IMG/VR virus record: IMGVR_UViG_3300027749_000499
Span: 1 to 22,713 of that record
Length of the DNA stretch: 22,713 nucleotides
DNA from: a virus
Strand: one strand, 5' to 3'
The translations under genes were made by a program, and so were the position numbers. Under the pieces are notes generated by a model. It had not been told where the DNA came from. It did no database searches and saw nothing but the letters and a program-made list of their open reading frames with translations. Of the stretch, positions 6,731 to 14,138 are shown in pieces; positions within the stretch are counted from its first letter, which is position 1, and each line of letters begins with the position of its first letter.

Positions 6731-8176
6731 ATGGCACTTTTTGTAGAAATCGGCGCAAAGATTGACGGATTGTTGACTGGCTTAAATCAAGCCAGAAACG
6801 CAATGGGTGGCTTTGCAAAAGCAACAAGCGACATTTCCAAGGGGTTAATGACTGGAAATTTAGGCGCGGCATTTGACACGCTTGCTGCTGCGGCAGCGTC
6901 TGGCACAATACCAGTGCTAGGACTGGCAGCAGCAGTTAGTACTGTAGTTGGTGCCTTTTCGGGGTTTAAAGTAATGCAGTACGCCAAGGAAATGGAAGCC
7001 ATTGCAGAGGCTAGTGGCTTTACCATGACACAAGTACTAGGACTGCAACGTGCATTTGAAAAGCAAGGGCTCGAAATGACGCACCTTGCGCCCATGATGG
7101 CAAAAGCTCGCATGGAGATTGAAAACTTAAAAGATCCATCATCTCGGGCTAGCAATGCATTAAGGGCACTAGGACTTGGATCTAAAGACTTTGTTGGTAA
7201 AACCAATGCAGAGATGCTGCAAACATTGGCATCCGCAGGAGATCGAGCGAAAGACGCAGGAAAATATCTTGCTGCCATGACTCAATTGTTTGGTCTTGAA
7301 AAGGGCGGCAAAATGTCAGCAGTAGTTACCACTCAAAACCTTGAATTGTCTAAACAACAAGCAAATCCCGCTGCCGCAGATTTAGAAAAAGCCGGGGGAA
7401 CATTTAAAGAAATATCAGCTACATTATCTTTAATAAAAGATTCATTTTTAGCAATTGGACAGGAATTTTTTGCACAAACTGCGCCTTTGTGGCTTGGGTT
7501 AGCTAAATTAATAGCTTATGCCGTACAAGATTTATATTTAGCTGGAAAAGCTGTAGGAGAATTTATTTTAAATTTAGAAGTAATTTTAGACATTGTATTT
7601 AACACAATTTTTAATTTGTTTGTTGCAGGATCAAATTTATTAGCAAAATCGGTTGGCAATACATTTTTAGATTTTGTAACAGCAATTACTTTTGGGTTAG
7701 TTAGGTTTCAAACTGAAGCGCAAAAAAAAGAAAGAGGAGATAAAGATAAAGGAAAACCCGACATATCGTTGCCAGCTTTTGAAACAGGTTGGGAAAAAGA
7801 TGTGCTTGAAAAAACTATTGGTGCTTTTAAACCTAAAGATCAAAACGATCAAGGCATGATAGGCGGTGTGCTTCCTATTCCCAGATCCTTATTTGAAGAA
7901 ACTAAAGCAGCATTATTTGGCCCCAAACAAGACGAAAATCTTCCTAAAATCCCACCGATGGCGGCAATAAAGCCTCTTTCTTCAATTGTAAGCGATTTAA
8001 CCAAGTCCGGCGGCGGGGGCTTATCTTTTGGTGCTGATGTCACGCTGGATGTGCAACGTCAACAGTTGGTGCAACAAACACGTACATCTTCGTTGTTGGA
8101 GCAATTAGTGGCACAAGGCAGAACTAGAACTGTGCCCACTATACCGGGACTTGTTCCAGATTTAATGTCTCAATAA
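6731..8176 (+). CDS. Tape measure protein (short)
   Basis: A 481-residue protein that sets tail length and is ejected ahead of DNA. The N-terminal region has the usual opening (IGAKIDGLLTGLNQARNAMGGFAKATSDISKG) followed by an Ala/Gly-rich hydrophobic stretch at about 50-78. A second long hydrophobic block spans about 232-312 (IKDSFLAIGQ, APLWLGLAKLIAYAV, LEVILDIVFNTIFNLFVAG), which could insert into the host membrane. The C-terminus is more polar with 'QQLVQQTRTSSLLEQLV'. It directly follows the chaperone block, as expected. At the usual rough 0.15 nm per residue the tail would be about 70 nm. Bases about 7380-7960 are visibly more AT-rich than the flanks. Confidence 0.85.
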   Translation: MALFVEIGAKIDGLLTGLNQARNAMGGFAKATSDISKGLMTGNLGAAFDTLAAAAASGTIPVLGLAAAVSTVVGAFSGFKVMQYAKEMEAIAEASGFTMTQVLGLQRAFEKQGLEMTHLAPMMAKARMEIENLKDPSSRASNALRALGLGSKDFVGKTNAEMLQTLASAGDRAKDAGKYLAAMTQLFGLEKGGKMSAVVTTQNLELSKQQANPAAADLEKAGGTFKEISATLSLIKDSFLAIGQEFFAQTAPLWLGLAKLIAYAVQDLYLAGKAVGEFILNLEVILDIVFNTIFNLFVAGSNLLAKSVGNTFLDFVTAITFGLVRFQTEAQKKERGDKDKGKPDISLPAFETGWEKDVLEKTIGAFKPKDQNDQGMIGGVLPIPRSLFEETKAALFGPKQDENLPKIPPMAAIKPLSSIVSDLTKSGGGGLSFGADVTLDVQRQQLVQQTRTSSLLEQLVAQGRTRTVPTIPGLVPDLMSQ

Positions 8177-8177
8177 T

Positions 8178-8825
8178 ATGCCAGAAGTCATCAGCAAAAT
8201 CGAACGGATACAAGATCCGCAAAAGATCATCACGCACGTTGTTACTCGACAAAGCACCGAGCGGATGGAACCTGCGGCTCCAGATAATCCCAGATCTTAC
8301 CGGCAAGAACACTTTCAAGGCATCTTTACACTTACAGAAGAATACCTCGACGCATCGCAGCAAGCTTGGCAAGCACAGGTTGATGGCACAGTAAACAGTG
8401 AGCCTTTGGAAACTCATATCATGTTCAAAAACGTGCCGGCAGACATAAAAACAAATTGGCTTAAATGGAAAACAGGTCAAGGCACAACTCCAGTAAACTG
8501 GGATCCCAACAAAACTGGAAATGAAATCTTTAGCGTGTTTTACGAGATGTATAGCTCTGGATTTGTAGTATACAATGCACCAAGAATTGTGCTTAGAGCA
8601 ACTGGCGTTGAAAATGGGCCACCAGATCAATATGGCATGGGATTGATAAATGAAGATTACAATAATAAAATCCCAGATATTGGAGGAAGGGTGCCTGACA
8701 ATGTTTCGTTTTTGCTTACAGCAGCACGGGGGAGTCAAGAAGGAGAACTCTGGAGAAACACTTATGAATGGCTAGCCAGTGCAATAAACGGGCAAGGATG
8801 GGATACTGACATTTACCAACAATAA
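8178..8825 (+). CDS. Distal-tail candidate, first of a tandem paralogous pair
   Basis: A 215-residue soluble protein immediately after the tape measure, the slot for distal tail or baseplate proteins. It is clearly related to the next gene: shared motifs in the same order are EPLETH (residues 74-79), NWLKWKTGQ, PVNWDP, RIVLRATGVE with PP following, and near the C-terminus ARGSQEG, LWRNTYEWL and NGQGW. The many Trp, Gly and Asn residues suggest a beta-rich structural protein. I cannot name the family. The start is 1 base after the tape-measure stop, in 'CAATAATATG', without a Shine-Dalgarno site. Confidence 0.65.
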   Translation: MPEVISKIERIQDPQKIITHVVTRQSTERMEPAAPDNPRSYRQEHFQGIFTLTEEYLDASQQAWQAQVDGTVNSEPLETHIMFKNVPADIKTNWLKWKTGQGTTPVNWDPNKTGNEIFSVFYEMYSSGFVVYNAPRIVLRATGVENGPPDQYGMGLINEDYNNKIPDIGGRVPDNVSFLLTAARGSQEGELWRNTYEWLASAINGQGWDTDIYQQ

Positions 8826-8826
8826 T

Positions 8827-9465
8827 ATGCCACCTATTATTACTAGAGTTGAAGAAGCTGTAGATGTACAAAAGGTTCTTACTACTACTACCACATATCA
8901 GGCTGTAACTGAAATTACACCTAACACTAATGTAAAATCATATCGTCTTGAACAAAACGATACTGTTTGGACTTATGTCGAAGAAGAAGTAAGCAAAGAT
9001 CAACAAGTTTATCAAGGCGGCGTAGATGGTTCGGTTTCAAATGATCCTCTTGAAACGCATAATCTTTTTAAAGACGTTGCTCAAAAAGTAAAATCAAATT
9101 GGCTTAAATGGAAAGCTGGACAAGCTACTGATCCTGTAAATTGGAATCCTTCAACTGAAACTGATGCACAATTTGTTCTTTTTTACGCTAAATACATTAA
9201 AGGATTTGAAACATTTTATTCTTCAAGAATTGTCCTTAGAACTACAGCATTAGAAGATAAACCACCAAGCCAAGCTAATCTGGGTAAAATAGAAAATAGA
9301 GGAGTAGAAGCATTGGGCATTACGCCTCCAGCCGGAGTTAATTTTATATTATCAGCAGCTCGTGGAAACCAAGAAGGTGCACTTTGGCGCAATAGTTACG
9401 AATGGCTAGGTAGTGCAGCAAATGGCCAAGGCTGGAACCCATTGGTTTATAATCCTGAAGCCTAA
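8827..9465 (+). CDS. Distal-tail candidate, second of a tandem paralogous pair
   Basis: A 212-residue paralogue of the gene before it. It keeps DPLETH, NWLKWKAGQ, PVNWNP, RIVLRTTALE, ARGNQEG, LWRNSYEWL and NGQGW at matching positions, while the first 60 residues and the segment before ARGNQEG differ more. Codon use is more AT-rich than in the first copy, so the pair is not a fresh duplication. Two related subunits in tandem could make a hetero-ring in the baseplate or two stacked rings; this is inference. The start is 1 base after the preceding TAA. Confidence 0.65.
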   Translation: MPPIITRVEEAVDVQKVLTTTTTYQAVTEITPNTNVKSYRLEQNDTVWTYVEEEVSKDQQVYQGGVDGSVSNDPLETHNLFKDVAQKVKSNWLKWKAGQATDPVNWNPSTETDAQFVLFYAKYIKGFETFYSSRIVLRTTALEDKPPSQANLGKIENRGVEALGITPPAGVNFILSAARGNQEGALWRNSYEWLGSAANGQGWNPLVYNPEA

Positions 9466-9467
9466 TT

Positions 9468-10019
9468 ATGATTCCTCAAGAAATACAAAACGGGCGAGGA
9501 TTAACGCCTGACAATTATAATTCTTTGGTCAGAACAGTAATGGCTAACCGCATTGCTCCCGGCAATGGATACACGGTATTACAATCACCCAGAGGTGTGT
9601 CTTTGGCCATAGCACAACAACGAGGAGGAAGTGGGACTGGCGGTTCAACAACGGTCTGCCCATTTCAGGTCACAATTGCTAACGAGGGGGATACCTGGAA
9701 GTTCAGCGTCGCCTGGGGCATGGTTGGCGTCCCTCCGGTATTACCGATTGGGATGCTACCAAATAATGACCCGCCGTTAACCATGACATGGAACGACGGC
9801 TGGGTTTACATGCAGGTCGAATTTGTGGCCGACGACACTGCGGCACAAGAAGTTCAGTTCAAAAATGAAACGGAAATACCTCCGGCTGATGAGACTTATG
9901 CTTACTACCCAATAGCTTACATAGATACCGATAACAGCGGAGAGACGCCTGTGCAACGCATTCAAAATCTGTGCAGTGCGCCTATTCCGAGCGTATGTGA
10001 TCTTGCTCTCCCCACTTAA
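9468..10019 (+). CDS. Unknown tail-region protein
   Basis: A 183-residue protein. The N-terminus (GRGLTPDNYNSLVRTVMANRIAPGNGYTVLQS, then RGVSLAI) resembles a short adaptor helix plus beta turn seen at the start of various phage tail and neck proteins. A Gly/Ser linker at about 52-61 (QRGGSGTGGSTT) leads to a beta-rich C-terminal part with many acidic residues and four Cys in total (CPF, LCSAP, VCDL among them). I infer an attachment domain plus a separate exposed domain. The start follows the upstream stop by 2 bases ('TAATTATG'). Confidence 0.55.
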   Translation: MIPQEIQNGRGLTPDNYNSLVRTVMANRIAPGNGYTVLQSPRGVSLAIAQQRGGSGTGGSTTVCPFQVTIANEGDTWKFSVAWGMVGVPPVLPIGMLPNNDPPLTMTWNDGWVYMQVEFVADDTAAQEVQFKNETEIPPADETYAYYPIAYIDTDNSGETPVQRIQNLCSAPIPSVCDLALPT

Positions 10020-10021
10020 TT

Positions 10022-11404
10022 ATGAGTGCGCAAAACTGTCAGGCGCGGTTGTTGTTTTCCAACTTTAGTGTAAAAATTGATTACGGGTTTAGTTGTGAAT
10101 ATAATGCTTCACCTTATGTATTAAAAGAATCATTAACCGGAATATGGCAACAAGATTTGTTTGTCAATTTTACTAAACGAGAGTTAAGTTGTCCTAGTTT
10201 ATTGTTATATAAAAAAGGAAAATTATATCAACAAAAAAAAGGATGGGCGCATAAAAAAATAGACAGCCCAATTGTAAGAAACATGAATGCTGGCTATCCA
10301 TTTCCAGCATTTAATTCTGGTATTGGATATAATTATCCAGCAAGTTATTTTGCAGATCAAAAATATCCAAATCAAGAAGGATACACTCAAGAATCCGTTC
10401 CATTATTTGAAAATTTTAGGACTCGGCAAGAATTTATTCCATTATTTAATAATCAAGATTCAAGTGTTGGGCGAAATGGACCATTTTATTATAAAATCAC
10501 TGATCCGGCGGATCCATTAAATGGACATCCACCAAATTGGCTTAAAAATTTAGATGATCCAGAAAAAAAATATATTTTTGCGCTTACTCCAAATAACACT
10601 GTTTTTGATACAAAAGAAGATTACACAAATTGGCTAGCAACATTTTTAGAAAATTTAAATTCGCCAGTTTATTATCCGGGCGCACCAAACGATCCCAAGC
10701 CTGATGTAACTCCAAGAAAAATTCCAACATTGTTTAAAAACAAATCAGATTGGATGAATTTTTTAAACAATGCTGGAGGAAAAGGGGTAGCTTGTGGCGG
10801 TGTAGCACAATGCGGAGTTGATTATAGATTATATAATACACAAGAGCAAGGGACTTTAGGATATTCGGGATCAATTGCTGAAACAGAAGGCGACGCTATA
10901 GAAGGCACTGCAATTTATAAAGACATACCAACTATTTTATCATTTGTTTCAGGACTTGGAAGAATTGGAAAAACAAATGATGATTTATTAACTGAAATTG
11001 ACAAAAACGGAAACATTACATTTCAAACAACTGCATCTGACAGCGATGTTTATCAAAATATTTCAATTGGATTTGCAAAATTTTTTAATAAAAAACAAAA
11101 AGGATGTATTCAATTTAAAAACGCACTTAAAAAAAATTCTGATTTTATTAATTCCTATTACAATTTAACTGATATACAGTTAACTGATAGTAGAAATTTT
11201 TATGACAAATCTGAAAATTTTGAAGATGTTTTTGGGTTTGCTTACCAGTTTTGCGGAGCAGCAGGAGTTGTGCAAGAATTTAAAACGACGCTTTCTAGTG
11301 AAACTGATAACATGTTAAGATTTGAACGCAGTGGAAATTTTCAACAAGATGAAATTAAAGTAAATTTACTTATTCGTTACACACTTGAATGGACCGACCT
11401 ATGA
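10022..11404 (+). CDS. Large AT-rich unknown tail-region protein
   Basis: A 460-residue protein that I do not recognise. It is Asn-, Phe-, Tyr- and Lys-rich and markedly AT-rich compared with the genes around it. The first 100 residues are a probable beta unit (LLFSNFSVKIDYGFSC), the middle has many Asn-Pro and Asp-Pro turns (DPADPLNGHPPNW, YYPGAPNDPKPD), and the end is beta-rich (QDEIKVNLLIRYTLEWTDL). There is no signal peptide or membrane segment. In order and size it takes the place of a tail-tip or central-fibre protein. Its TGA overlaps the next ATG. The unusual composition suggests a different origin from its neighbours. Confidence 0.6.
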   Translation: MSAQNCQARLLFSNFSVKIDYGFSCEYNASPYVLKESLTGIWQQDLFVNFTKRELSCPSLLLYKKGKLYQQKKGWAHKKIDSPIVRNMNAGYPFPAFNSGIGYNYPASYFADQKYPNQEGYTQESVPLFENFRTRQEFIPLFNNQDSSVGRNGPFYYKITDPADPLNGHPPNWLKNLDDPEKKYIFALTPNNTVFDTKEDYTNWLATFLENLNSPVYYPGAPNDPKPDVTPRKIPTLFKNKSDWMNFLNNAGGKGVACGGVAQCGVDYRLYNTQEQGTLGYSGSIAETEGDAIEGTAIYKDIPTILSFVSGLGRIGKTNDDLLTEIDKNGNITFQTTASDSDVYQNISIGFAKFFNKKQKGCIQFKNALKKNSDFINSYYNLTDIQLTDSRNFYDKSENFEDVFGFAYQFCGAAGVVQEFKTTLSSETDNMLRFERSGNFQQDEIKVNLLIRYTLEWTDL

Positions 11405-11625
11405 GCCTCCCACGCTGGCTTATTGACAAGCGTTTTCGTACTTGCCAAATTTGCTCTGCTAGAATAGGGTGCAAAGCTAGCAATACTTTATTTGAAGAAC
11501 TGCCTTCATGCCCATTAAATGCACATCATTCGGCGACAGACGAATTACGTTGGGAAAAGGCATGGCCGCAACACGTTAACCCCGTAAGTGGTTGTTGCGA
11601 TTCGACATTAAATCCTGCGCTTTAA
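11401..11625 (+). CDS. Small four-cysteine protein
   Basis: A 74-residue protein if started at ATG 11401, whose ATGA overlaps the upstream stop. An in-frame ATG at 11389 would add four residues. Cys15, Cys18, Cys24 and Cys37 form a C-x2-C-x5-C-x12-C array, followed by CP and His-His at 42-43; a second CC lies near the C-terminus. This can bind zinc or an iron-sulfur cluster. Lambda encodes an Fe-S tail-tip protein (gpL), so a metal-binding tail component is possible, but similarity to gpL is not visible. It has two aromatic-rich helices around the array. Confidence 0.6.
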   Translation: MSLPRWLIDKRFRTCQICSARIGCKASNTLFEELPSCPLNAHHSATDELRWEKAWPQHVNPVSGCCDSTLNPAL

Positions 11626-11626
11626 A

Positions 11627-11944
11627 ATGACACCCGCTCGCACAGCACAAAGTTTAACAGTTGGCGCAGACTGGTTTATTGGATTCCGCTTATTGGATGA
11701 TGGTGGTGGGCCTACTCCGCTTGCTGCTTACACATTTGACGCTACATTAACTGCGGCTAATAACACTGTTTTAGCGGTTCCTGAAGTGCAGATTTGTGAC
11801 CCAGAAACTGCTAGAATATTTATAAGCCACACTATTACTGGCACTTTAACCGCGCAAACTGCAACGCTTAGATTGTGGGCGACAAGAGTGGTTGACGGTT
11901 TAAGGTTGGCATTATTAGTGGGGCGTATTACTATTGCAAAATGA
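11627..11944 (+). CDS. Small beta-rich unknown protein upstream of the fibres
   Basis: A 105-residue protein, rich in Thr, Ala, Leu and Val, with alternating strands (LTVGADWFIGFRLLDDGGG, YTFDATLTAANN, ATLRLWATRVVDGLRLALLVG). This looks like a single beta-sandwich domain, similar in shape to the N-terminal domains that anchor side fibres or receptor-binding proteins, but I do not identify a family. It starts 1 base after the preceding stop, and its TGA overlaps the next ATG. Confidence 0.5.
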   Translation: MTPARTAQSLTVGADWFIGFRLLDDGGGPTPLAAYTFDATLTAANNTVLAVPEVQICDPETARIFISHTITGTLTAQTATLRLWATRVVDGLRLALLVGRITIAK

Positions 11945-12138
11945 GTTGCTCAACTGAATGTGGCATTGTTGCCATTGAAATCCTGACTGGCATACCGGGG
12001 CTTCCCGGCGGCACGGGTACTGACGCAACCTCATTGCAGGGCGTTCCAATCGCCGACGCTGCGCCGACCAATCATCAAACTCTCACTTACAACGGCACTC
12101 AATGGGTGCCTATGACTACCACCGCAGGCACTTACTAA
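11941..12138 (+). CDS. Small Gly-rich fibre-associated protein
   Basis: A 65-residue protein. Residues 16-26 (TGIPGLPGGTGT) form a short collagen-like G-x-y run, followed by a 'GVPxADAAPTNHQTLTYNGTQWVPM' module of the type that recurs in phage tail fibres ('APxxGQxLxxNGTQWxP'). The same tail-fibre module appears in the 14139 gene ([15 protein letters not shown]). It ends in 'AGTY', like the next fibre which ends 'GGTY'. It could be a detached N-terminal fibre domain or a trimeric connector. The overlap with the previous gene is ATGA. Confidence 0.6.
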   Translation: MSCSTECGIVAIEILTGIPGLPGGTGTDATSLQGVPIADAAPTNHQTLTYNGTQWVPMTTTAGTY

Positions 12139-12175
12139 TTACTCATGAGCAATCAAATCGTTCCAATCGTCCCGC
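12127..12175 (+). repeat. Duplicated gene boundary, copy 1
   Basis: GGCACTTACTAA at 12127-12138 (end of the small Gly-rich gene) is followed by the start of the first fibre gene. The same 12 bases and a closely similar next-gene start (M-S-N-x-I-V-P-x-V-P, sharing ATCGTTCCA) recur at the second boundary. It suggests that the fibre gene was duplicated as a unit. Confidence 0.55.
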
Positions 12176-13101
12176 GTATTAACGCGGCTCCCCTTTCCAC
12201 CGCAGCACCAACGGCCTTGACGGGCATGACGTTGGGCGAAATTGCCATCAACACCGCTACGGGGCGGTTATTTGTTCAAGGCAACGGTGCGACTCCCGTA
12301 GACGTAACCGCTGGCAGCGTGCAGGCGTCGCAGCTAACGACAATTGCGACCGCTAACGGCGTGCCGCAGCTTACTGGCGCGGGGCTGATTAGCTCTGCGC
12401 AGATTGGAACGTTGGCCACGTCGCAGATCCCCGGGCTAACGCAGTCCGCTGTTGCCGGCGGAATCCCGCAGCTTGACGGCTCGGGCTACATCGCTCTTGC
12501 GCAGTTGCCTCCAAGCGTAATTGGCCAACTGCACTACAAGGGCGCATGGACGGTTAACAGTTCGCCTGTGATCGCGTCTGGCGGCGTCGTAGGCGCTGGC
12601 ACGGCTAATACTGGCGATTACTACGTTGCAGCCAACACAGCGACTGTCGGCACTGCCATCGACGGCAAGACCTCGTTTATTGCTGGGGACGTATTGGCTT
12701 TTAACGGTAGCACTTGGGACAAGATCAATGGTGCGACAGCAGAGGTAATTTCCGTAAATTCCATTGGCCCTGTAAATGGTAATATTAGTTTAACGGCTGC
12801 AAATGTGGGAGCGATTGCTACCAGCCAGCTAGGCGCACTCAATGGCGTTGCAACGCTCAATGGTGCAGGCGCGTTGACCAGCTCGCAGTTGCCAGTGGCA
12901 ACCACCGCGCAGTTGGGCGCAATTAGCGTTGGGGCTAACCTCGCGATTGACGGCGCAGGCGTGCTGTCAGCTATCCAGGGCACGTACACGCTGCCAGCGG
13001 CAACGACCTCGCAACTTGGCGGCATCAAGGTTGGCGCTGGCTTGGCAATCGACGGTTCTGGCATTCTCGCAATCGATACGATCACAGGCGGCACTTACTA
13101 A
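12145..13101 (+). CDS. Tail fibre protein, first of two with a shared N-terminus
   Basis: A 318-residue fibre. The N-terminal module (MSNQIVPIVPRINA, then LGEIAINTATGRLFVQG) is shared with the next gene. The body is built of low-complexity beta repeats: QLTGAGLISSAQIG, QLDGSGYIALAQLP and then two near-copies, 'ATTAQLGAISVGANLAIDG' and 'ATTSQLGGIKVGAGLAIDG', near the C-terminus. Such repeats form trimeric fibre shafts. It has no visible intramolecular chaperone. The gene is GC-rich, unlike the AT-rich 10022 gene. It is probably a side fibre; the binding target cannot be read from sequence. Confidence 0.75.
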   Translation: MSNQIVPIVPRINAAPLSTAAPTALTGMTLGEIAINTATGRLFVQGNGATPVDVTAGSVQASQLTTIATANGVPQLTGAGLISSAQIGTLATSQIPGLTQSAVAGGIPQLDGSGYIALAQLPPSVIGQLHYKGAWTVNSSPVIASGGVVGAGTANTGDYYVAANTATVGTAIDGKTSFIAGDVLAFNGSTWDKINGATAEVISVNSIGPVNGNISLTAANVGAIATSQLGALNGVATLNGAGALTSSQLPVATTAQLGAISVGANLAIDGAGVLSAIQGTYTLPAATTSQLGGIKVGAGLAIDGSGILAIDTITGGTY

Positions 13102-13137
13102 ACCATGTCCAACGCAATCGTTCCAGTCGTTCCCAAG
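13090..13137 (+). repeat. Duplicated gene boundary, copy 2
   Basis: GGCACTTACTAA at 13090-13101 closes the first fibre gene, and the following start repeats the M-S-N-x-I-V-P-V-V-P leader of the preceding fibre. It matches copy 1 in stop region and in gene start, with the gene bodies having diverged. Confidence 0.55.
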
Positions 13138-14136
13138 CGCAACGCCGTAACGGGCGCGGGTTATCCTACCTCGCTCACATTGGGCGAGTTAGCAGTTAAC
13201 ACCACTACGGGCAACGTCTATCTAGGCGCAGACCCCGGCGTGGTGCGCATCGGCATCCCTGTTGCGGCGGGGACGACACTCAACCTTGGCACGGGCGACG
13301 GCTCGACTGTTGCGTTTGCGATCACGGGCGGCACAGGCACGGACGCAGGCGGGTATCTCGTGAGCGTTGGCGGCATTGATCAGCCAAGCGGGTGGACGGT
13401 TGCAGGCACGACGTTGACGTTTAGCGAGGCACCGCCAGCGGGCGCGTCTGTCAGCGTTCGGGCGATACTCAAGGGCGAGGGCGGCGGCGGTGGCGGCACT
13501 GACATCGGCGGGCGTGCGTGGTCGGCTGGCGCGACATACACCGAGGGCGATCTCGTAGCAACTAGCCAGCGCGAGACTTGGATTTGCATCCAAAACGCAA
13601 ACACGGGCAACGATCCGGCAACATCGCCGACGTGGTGGGCGCCTCAGCCAGCGGACGCGGTATCTTTGCAGTTGCGGGCGGTGACATCAGATCCTCCAAG
13701 TGACAGACAAGCAATAGCTTGGGATGCAACCAATAATGTGTGGAAGCCTACAACATTATTGCAAATTGGAACTGAAGGCCTTGGCGGTTATCCTGTTTCA
13801 AGTGGTATAAAAATTGGAAACAATACAGTTTCACACGCTTTGGCTATTGGAGAAGCGGCATACGCAAATCCTTATCAAAGTAATAATGGTTCAGGAGATA
13901 TTGCTATAGGTCAAAATGCTATAGCGTCTTACAATTCTTCAATCGCTATTGGAGCTTCTGCTCAAGCTTTGCAAGGCGGGATTGCCATTGGGGCAGGAGC
14001 CTCTAGTGATAATGGAATGTTAGCATTAAGTGCAACGCTTCTTCAAAGTGGAGTTCCAAATGATCCATTAACGCCATCTAGTTGGCTGTTAATAAAAATC
14101 AATGGAAGTACCTATAGAATTCCTCTTTACGTTTAA
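13105..14136 (+). CDS. Tail fibre protein with YadA-head-like repeats; composition break inside
   Basis: A 343-residue fibre. Its start ([32 protein letters not shown]) parallels the preceding gene. A Gly-rich stretch near 127-135 ([13 protein letters not shown]) is followed by '[25 protein letters not shown]', a short carbohydrate-module-like motif. From about residue 193 the DNA turns suddenly AT-rich, and the C-terminal part holds repeats [20 protein letters not shown] and [10 protein letters not shown], which match the left-handed roll repeats of YadA-type trimeric adhesin heads. This suggests a receptor-contacting tip, and that the tip was exchanged by recombination. Confidence 0.75.
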   Translation: MSNAIVPVVPKRNAVTGAGYPTSLTLGELAVNTTTGNVYLGADPGVVRIGIPVAAGTTLNLGTGDGSTVAFAITGGTGTDAGGYLVSVGGIDQPSGWTVAGTTLTFSEAPPAGASVSVRAILKGEGGGGGGTDIGGRAWSAGATYTEGDLVATSQRETWICIQNANTGNDPATSPTWWAPQPADAVSLQLRAVTSDPPSDRQAIAWDATNNVWKPTTLLQIGTEGLGGYPVSSGIKIGNNTVSHALAIGEAAYANPYQSNNGSGDIAIGQNAIASYNSSIAIGASAQALQGGIAIGAGASSDNGMLALSATLLQSGVPNDPLTPSSWLLIKINGSTYRIPLYV

Positions 14137-14138
14137 TT

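Noticed and set aside
6787-7278. 163-residue - strand open frame
   Set aside because: It mirrors the Ala-rich N-terminal part of the tape measure; a shadow of its codon use.
8139-8738. Long open frame on the - strand (199 residues)
   Set aside because: It is antisense to the first distal-tail paralogue, Cys- and Phe-rich with no recognisable motif, and no + strand gap exists there.
12945-13085. Repeated ATTxQLGxIxVGAxLAIDG units as a possible diversity region
   Set aside because: It is a common fibre-shaft repeat without adenine-biased variation or a template copy nearby.
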